Of a DNA stretch of 64,000 nt, positions 60,004-64,000 are shown piece after piece; positions within the stretch are counted from its first letter, which is position 1, and each line of letters opens with the position of its first letter. Source of the stretch: SHVO01 sp041905525 (GTDB taxonomy: Bacteria > Pseudomonadota > Alphaproteobacteria > Rhodospirillales > Rhodospirillaceae). The position numbers and the translations under genes were made by a program. Location: the NCBI GenBank assembly GCA_041905525.1, contig JAYRKY010000015.1:16770-80769 (forward strand). The letters are read 5' to 3'. The notes beneath the pieces were generated by a model. The model ran no database searches. It worked only from the letters and a program-made list of their open reading frames with translations, and was not told the DNA's origin.

Positions 60004-61314
60004 ATGGTACATTTCATGATGGCTCAGAAGTCCCGTATCCGCCGCCGCGCAGCCCTTGGCCTGATTGGCGGCGCGCTTGTGGCGTCCTGTCAGTCTCAGC
60101 CGGCCGCGAAGGCCGTGGCCGCCGCTAGCCCGCCGCCGGCGCCGCCGCCCGAACCCGCGCCGACCGTTGTTCTCTCGTCCGAGAATTTTGCCCGCTGGCT
60201 TGAAGGCGTCCGGGCCGAGGCGGCAAAACGCGGCATATCCGACGGCACCATCCGCGCCGCGCTCGATAATCTCCAGCCGGTTCCGCGCGTCGTCGAGCTC
60301 GACCGCCGGCAGCCCGAGTTTACGCAAACATTCTCGCGCTATGTGAACAACGCCGTGAACGCCAAACGCATCGCCGACGGGCGCGCGATGCTGGCGCAAC
60401 ACGCCGGCCTCCTGGCCGCGCTGGAGCGCGACTACAATGTCCAAGGGCGCTTCCTCGTCGCCTTCTGGGGCATGGAAACCAATTACGGCCGGGTGATGGG
60501 TGACTTTTCGGTGATCGCCGCCTTGGCGACACTGGCGTTCGACGGCCGCCGCGAAGCGTTCTTCCGCGACGAGTTGTTCAAAGCGCTGACCATTCTCGAC
60601 AAGGGCCACATCTCGCTCGCGCGCATGAAGGGGTCGTGGGCCGGGGCCATGGGCAATACCCAGTTCATGCCCACGACCTTCCTCCGCCATGCCGTCGACC
60701 GGGATGGAGACTCCCATATCGACATCTGGGGAAGCGTGCCGGACGCGCTCGCCTCTGCGGCCAACTACCTCCACAGCATGAACTGGGATGGGGAGGGGAC
60801 CTGGGGCCGGGAAGTGAAATTGCCGCGCGGCTTCGACATCGGCCTCTCGAGCCTCGACGTGGATGCCAAGGAAGACATCAGGCCCTTGCCCGCGTGGGCC
60901 GCTCTCGGGGTGCGGCGCGTGGACGGCGGACCGCTGCCGAACCGCGACATCCCAGCGTCCTTGGTCTTGCCGCAGGGCGTCGAAGGCCCGGCGCTCCTGG
61001 TCTACGAGAACTACCGGACCATCCTGAAATGGAACCGCTCCGCGTTCTATGCCATCGCCGTCGGTCATCTCGCCGACCGGTTCACCGGCGGTGAGGCGAT
61101 GACGAACCTGGCCATCGGCGCCGAGCCTCTGCGGCGCCAGGACGTGGTGACGCTGCAGGAGGGACTGATCGCCCAGGGATTCCTGAAAGGCACCGCCGAC
61201 GGGGTGATGGGATCGGGCACGCGCCAGGCCATCCGGCGCTACCAGCTGGCCCGCGGCCTGCCCCCCGATGGTTACCCCGGCCGGCCTCTGCTTGCGGCCA
61301 TCATGGGGGCCTGA
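60004..61314 (+). CDS. lytic murein transglycosylase, MltB-like lipoprotein
   Basis: 436 residues from ATG 60004 (in-frame ATGs also at 60016 and 60019). Lipobox A-L-V-A-S-C near residue 30, then a Pro/Ala linker. SLT_2 domain about 55-350: catalytic Glu in W-G-M-E-T-N-Y-G-R, GSWAGAMGNTQFMPTTFLRH and DGDSHIDIWGSVPDALASAA. The C-terminal peptidoglycan-binding domain (about 375-435) carries L-Q-E-G-L-I-A-Q-G-F-L-K-G-T-A-D-G-V-M-G. Cleaves glycan strands to 1,6-anhydro ends from the outer membrane. First of the cell-wall block with rlpA and dacC. Confidence 0.93.
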   Translation: MVHFMMAQKSRIRRRAALGLIGGALVASCQSQPAAKAVAAASPPPAPPPEPAPTVVLSSENFARWLEGVRAEAAKRGISDGTIRAALDNLQPVPRVVELDRRQPEFTQTFSRYVNNAVNAKRIADGRAMLAQHAGLLAALERDYNVQGRFLVAFWGMETNYGRVMGDFSVIAALATLAFDGRREAFFRDELFKALTILDKGHISLARMKGSWAGAMGNTQFMPTTFLRHAVDRDGDSHIDIWGSVPDALASAANYLHSMNWDGEGTWGREVKLPRGFDIGLSSLDVDAKEDIRPLPAWAALGVRRVDGGPLPNRDIPASLVLPQGVEGPALLVYENYRTILKWNRSAFYAIAVGHLADRFTGGEAMTNLAIGAEPLRRQDVVTLQEGLIAQGFLKGTADGVMGSGTRQAIRRYQLARGLPPDGYPGRPLLAAIMGA

Positions 61315-61403
61315 TTGCCCCGGAATGGCGCAAACTTGCTGGCGGCGGGCCTTTCCAGTAGGATACTAGCACTTGTGGGGCTGGACCTACTTAGACGCTA
61401 GTA

Positions 61404-62384
61404 ATGAGAAAATTTCACGCGGTACTTCGCCCTGCGGCGATGGGCATGGCGCTGGGTCTGGCCGGCTGCGCGGGGGGCGCCCCGCCGGTCGTCGCACCCC
61501 CACAGCCGCCATCCGCCCAAGCGAGCGCCGACACGCCGGAAGGCGGCGTCTATAAAGTCGGCAATCCCTATGAGATTGCCGGTACCTGGTATTACCCGTC
61601 GGAAGACTACAGTTATATCGAGGAAGGCGTCGCCTCCTGGTACGGCCAGGACTTCCACGGCAAGCGGACCGCGAACGGCGAGCGTTACGATATGAATGCC
61701 GTCACCGCCGCGCACCCGACGCTGCCGCTGCCCAGCATGGTGAAGGTCACAAACCTCGATAACGGGCGCGTGCTCAACGTTCGCGTGAACGACCGTGGCC
61801 CCTTCCACAGCAAGCGGATCATCGACCTCTCGCGCCGCGCCGCGCAGTTGCTGGGACTCTATGAGACCGGCACCGCCCGTGTGCGGGTGGAGATCGACGC
61901 GCAGCAAAGTATCGATCTCAAGAACGCAGCGCTCCGCCGGGCGCCGCCTGAAATGCCGATGGTCGCGGCCGTTCCGCGCGGCAGCATCGAAGCCGCGGCG
62001 TTGCCGCCGCCCTCGCAGGTTGTCACCAGCGGCGTGAAGTCGGTGGCCGCCGCGCCCGTGAAACCGCCTGCCGCAAAACCGCAAGCAAAAGTCGTGGCGC
62101 CTCCGGTGGCGCCGAAACCGGCGGTCGCGGTCCCGGCGAGCGGCCCGGCGACAGGCTTGTTCATTCAAGCGGGAGCTTTCTCGGAGATTGCGAATGCGCA
62201 TCGTCTCGAGCAGCAGCTGAAGGATCTTGGCATCGGTAGCGTCCTGATTTTGCCGGTGACCGCCGGCACGAAGCATATTTTCCGCGTTCGCCTGGGACCG
62301 CTCGTCGACCAGACGATGGCCGAGACCCTTCTGACCCGCGTGAAATCCTACGGCTATGATGACGCCCAAATCGTTCGGGATTAG
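61404..62384 (+). CDS. rlpA: RlpA-family septal ring lytic transglycosylase with SPOR domain
   Basis: 326 residues; lipobox L-A-G-C at about residue 20, so an outer-membrane lipoprotein. Double-psi beta-barrel of about 90 residues: E-E-G-V-A-S-W-Y-G-Q-D-F-H-G-K-R-T, ANGERYDMNAVTAAHPTLPL, V-R-V-N-D-R-G-P-F-H. A Pro/Ala/Val linker leads to the SPOR domain (LFIQAGAFSEIANAHRLEQQ to D-D-A-Q-I-V-R-D), which binds denuded glycan at the septum. Ninety bases after the transglycosylase gene and 65 before dacC, same strand. Confidence 0.95.
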   Translation: MRKFHAVLRPAAMGMALGLAGCAGGAPPVVAPPQPPSAQASADTPEGGVYKVGNPYEIAGTWYYPSEDYSYIEEGVASWYGQDFHGKRTANGERYDMNAVTAAHPTLPLPSMVKVTNLDNGRVLNVRVNDRGPFHSKRIIDLSRRAAQLLGLYETGTARVRVEIDAQQSIDLKNAALRRAPPEMPMVAAVPRGSIEAAALPPPSQVVTSGVKSVAAAPVKPPAAKPQAKVVAPPVAPKPAVAVPASGPATGLFIQAGAFSEIANAHRLEQQLKDLGIGSVLILPVTAGTKHIFRVRLGPLVDQTMAETLLTRVKSYGYDDAQIVRD

Positions 62385-62449
62385 ACTCCGGACGTGATCG
62401 ACCCCATTTTCGGCTGCACCGCGTTTTCAATTTAATGTTCGGGAATTCG

Positions 62450-63640
62450 ATGAAGCGCTTTCTCCTCGCCACCGTTTTCGGTTTTGCCGCTCTTGCCGCC
62501 GGCAGCGCCTTCGCGGCCTCCATCGATATCAATGCGCGTGAATACGTCCTGATCGATTTCCAGACCGGCGCGGTCCTTGGTGCGAAGGATGCCGACAAGC
62601 CGATGCCGCCGTCGTCCATGAGCAAGCTGATGACCGCCTACATGGCCTTCCAGGCTTTGAAGTCCGGGCGCATCTCGCTCGATGACGAACTCACCGTCAG
62701 CCGTTATGCGTGGCAGCAGGGCGGGGCCGCCAGCGGCGGCTCGACGATGTTCCTGAACCCGAATAGCCGCGTGAAGGTGGAAGACCTTTTGCGCGGCATG
62801 ATCGTGCAGTCGGGCAACGACGCCTGCATCGTTCTCGCCGAAGCGTTGGCGGGAAGCGAAGAGGCCTTCGCCGAGCAGATGAACGCGAAGGCCAAAGAAC
62901 TCGGCATGACGAACAGCCATTTCATGAACGCGACGGGACTGCCGCACGAGGAGCATTATATGTCTCCGCGCGATCTCGCGACCCTGGCGCGCCACCTGAT
63001 CACCGAGTTCCCGGAATATTATTCGCTCTATAGCGAGACCTCGTTCACGTACAACAACATCACCCAAGGCAACCGCAATCCGTTGCTCTACCGCGTGGGG
63101 AGCGGCGCCGATGGTCTCAAGACGGGTCACACTTCCATCGCCGGCTACGGTCTCACCGGGTCCGCCATCCGCAATGGACGCCGCCTGATCCTGGTGGCGA
63201 ACGGCATGGACTCCATGAAGGACCGCGACGAAGAAACCGCGAAGCTGCTCGACTGGGGCTTCCGCGAGTTCACCAACCGCTCGCTGTTCACCGCGGGCGA
63301 AGTGGTCACCGACGCCGAAGTCTGGCTCGGCGACACCGGCAGCGTGAACCTCGTCATCCCTAAGGACGTCATGGTGACCGTGCCGCGCGCATCGAGCCAG
63401 GCGCTGGAAGTCAAGGTCGTCTACCAAGGCCCCATCCCGGCACCCATCGCCAAGGGAAAGGAAGTCGCAAAAGTCGTGATCACTGGTAAGGACCTCGAAC
63501 CGATCGAGATCCCGCTCCAGGCCGCGGCGGATGTCGGTCGTCTTGGTTACATCGGGCGTTTGAAAGCCGCCGCGTCTTACATCGTGTTCGGACCGCCTGC
63601 GGCGCCTGTGTCGCAACCGGCTCCGGCGCCCGCCCAATAG
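62450..63640 (+). CDS. dacC: D-alanyl-D-alanine carboxypeptidase (PBP5/6 type)
   Basis: 396 residues from ATG 62450 (M-K-R-F-L-L-A-T-V-F-G-F, a clean signal peptide); the ATG at 62435 has no ribosome site. Active-site motifs S-M-S-K (nucleophile Ser, in MPPSSMSKLMTAYMAFQ), S-G-N (V-Q-S-G-N-D-A-C) and K-T-G (G-L-K-T-G-H-T). After the peptidase domain comes the beta-rich PBP5_C domain (E-V-V-T-D-A-E-V-W-L-G). Trims the fifth D-Ala of peptidoglycan stems in the periplasm. Eight bases upstream of the tmk start, so probably co-transcribed. Confidence 0.94.
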   Translation: MKRFLLATVFGFAALAAGSAFAASIDINAREYVLIDFQTGAVLGAKDADKPMPPSSMSKLMTAYMAFQALKSGRISLDDELTVSRYAWQQGGAASGGSTMFLNPNSRVKVEDLLRGMIVQSGNDACIVLAEALAGSEEAFAEQMNAKAKELGMTNSHFMNATGLPHEEHYMSPRDLATLARHLITEFPEYYSLYSETSFTYNNITQGNRNPLLYRVGSGADGLKTGHTSIAGYGLTGSAIRNGRRLILVANGMDSMKDRDEETAKLLDWGFREFTNRSLFTAGEVVTDAEVWLGDTGSVNLVIPKDVMVTVPRASSQALEVKVVYQGPIPAPIAKGKEVAKVVITGKDLEPIEIPLQAAADVGRLGYIGRLKAAASYIVFGPPAAPVSQPAPAPAQ

Positions 63641-63647
63641 CGCCACG

Positions 63648-64000
63648 GTGGCTGCGGGCGTTTTCATCACGCTGGAAGGCGGCGAGGGGGGTGGCAAGTC
63701 CACCCAGGCGCGCAAGCTGGCCGACGTGCTCACCGCGCGCGGCCGCCATGTCATTCTCACCCGGGAGCCGGGCGGTTCGCCCGGAGCGGAAACCATCCGC
63801 AAGCTGCTGGTGGAAGGCGCCAGCAATCGCTGGGACGGCATGACCGAGGCGCTGCTCCACACCGCCGCGCGCCGCGATCATCTTGTGAAGACCGTGTGGC
63901 CGGCGATGGATGTCGGCAAGGTCGTGATCTCAGACCGCTTCTACGATTCCACCATCGCCTATCAGGGCTATGGACACGGCCTCGATGTGGACACGCTTCG
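63648..64000 (+). CDS. tmk: thymidylate kinase, 3' end outside window
   Basis: Open to the last base of the window, so only about 117 residues are present. From GTG 63648 it reads V-A-A-G-V-F-I-T-L-E-G-G-E-G-G-G-K-S-T-Q: the P-loop of thymidylate kinase, followed by T-R-E-P-G-G-S-P-G-A-E (DR/LID-side loop) and I-S-D-R-F-Y-D-S-T-I-A-Y-Q-G, the nucleotide-binding DRF/DRY motif. It phosphorylates dTMP to dTDP in DNA precursor synthesis. In alphaproteobacteria tmk and holB follow dacC, which fits. Confidence 0.95.
   Translation, partial: MAAGVFITLEGGEGGGKSTQARKLADVLTARGRHVILTREPGGSPGAETIRKLLVEGASNRWDGMTEALLHTAARRDHLVKTVWPAMDVGKVVISDRFYDSTIAYQGYGHGLDVDTL

Noticed and set aside
1..64000. CRISPR arrays, rRNA genes, insertion sequences
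   Set aside because: None seen: no regularly spaced short repeats, no rRNA-like conserved blocks, no transposase motifs or terminal inverted repeats.

Overview
The window reads as a chromosomal segment of an alphaproteobacterium with high GC (about 60 percent or more by eye). The gene order recG / sdhE / mfd at the left and mltB-like / rlpA / dacC / tmk at the right is typical of that class, and the TonB-dependent receptors carry N-termini common in sphingomonad-like and Rhizomicrobium-like bacteria. The genus cannot be fixed from the sequence. I see no insertion sequence, integrase, prophage gene, rRNA or CRISPR array.

Left part (1-16152), mostly housekeeping: a 5'-truncated DUF4340 protein, a ferredoxin with a coupled mini membrane protein, a NUDIX hydrolase, a DUF502 membrane protein, RecG, SdhE, Mfd, a DsbA-like oxidoreductase, two tandem response regulators that lack the usual signalling lysine, a polysaccharide flippase, a TPR lipoprotein, a sugar epimerase whose only sensible start codon is ATT, and an OsmC peroxidase.

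Central part (16515-47513), the striking region: a repeatedly duplicated secreted gene set built from five families. I label them T (DUF1552, Tat-exported; T1-T4), C (DUF1587/1595/1592/1588/1585 cytochrome-like proteins with one CxxCH; C1-C3), R (proteins with several COG4315-type 'secreted repeat' units; R1-R4, plus single-unit R5 at 49181), H (unrecognised ~370-aa exported family; H1-H3) and B (TonB-dependent receptors; B1, B2). The order is T1-R1-R2-H1, B1, C1-T2, then a serine hydrolase, an NHL-repeat protein and a soluble chemoreceptor, then C2-T3-R3-H2 and B2-H3-C3-T4-R4. Tight overlaps and terminators mark the transcription units. The set looks like an envelope redox system tied to TonB-dependent uptake. 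Its substrate is unknown and I know of no experimentally established function.

Right flank of the cluster (47613-51674): a TPR/2OG-Fe(II) oxygenase, R5, a putative covalently flavinylated FMN-binding protein with a four-helix membrane partner (a plausible electron source), a decayed GT41-type glycosyltransferase, and a START-like protein. Then come tRNA-Ser(UGA) and methylthioadenosine salvage genes (mtnP, mtnA, a class II aldolase) interrupted by a response regulator/EAL phosphodiesterase. A four-gene minus-strand operon of an adenylate cyclase and a THI5/NMT1-type ABC importer follows, and the window ends in the cell-wall block mltB-like, rlpA, dacC and a 3'-truncated tmk.
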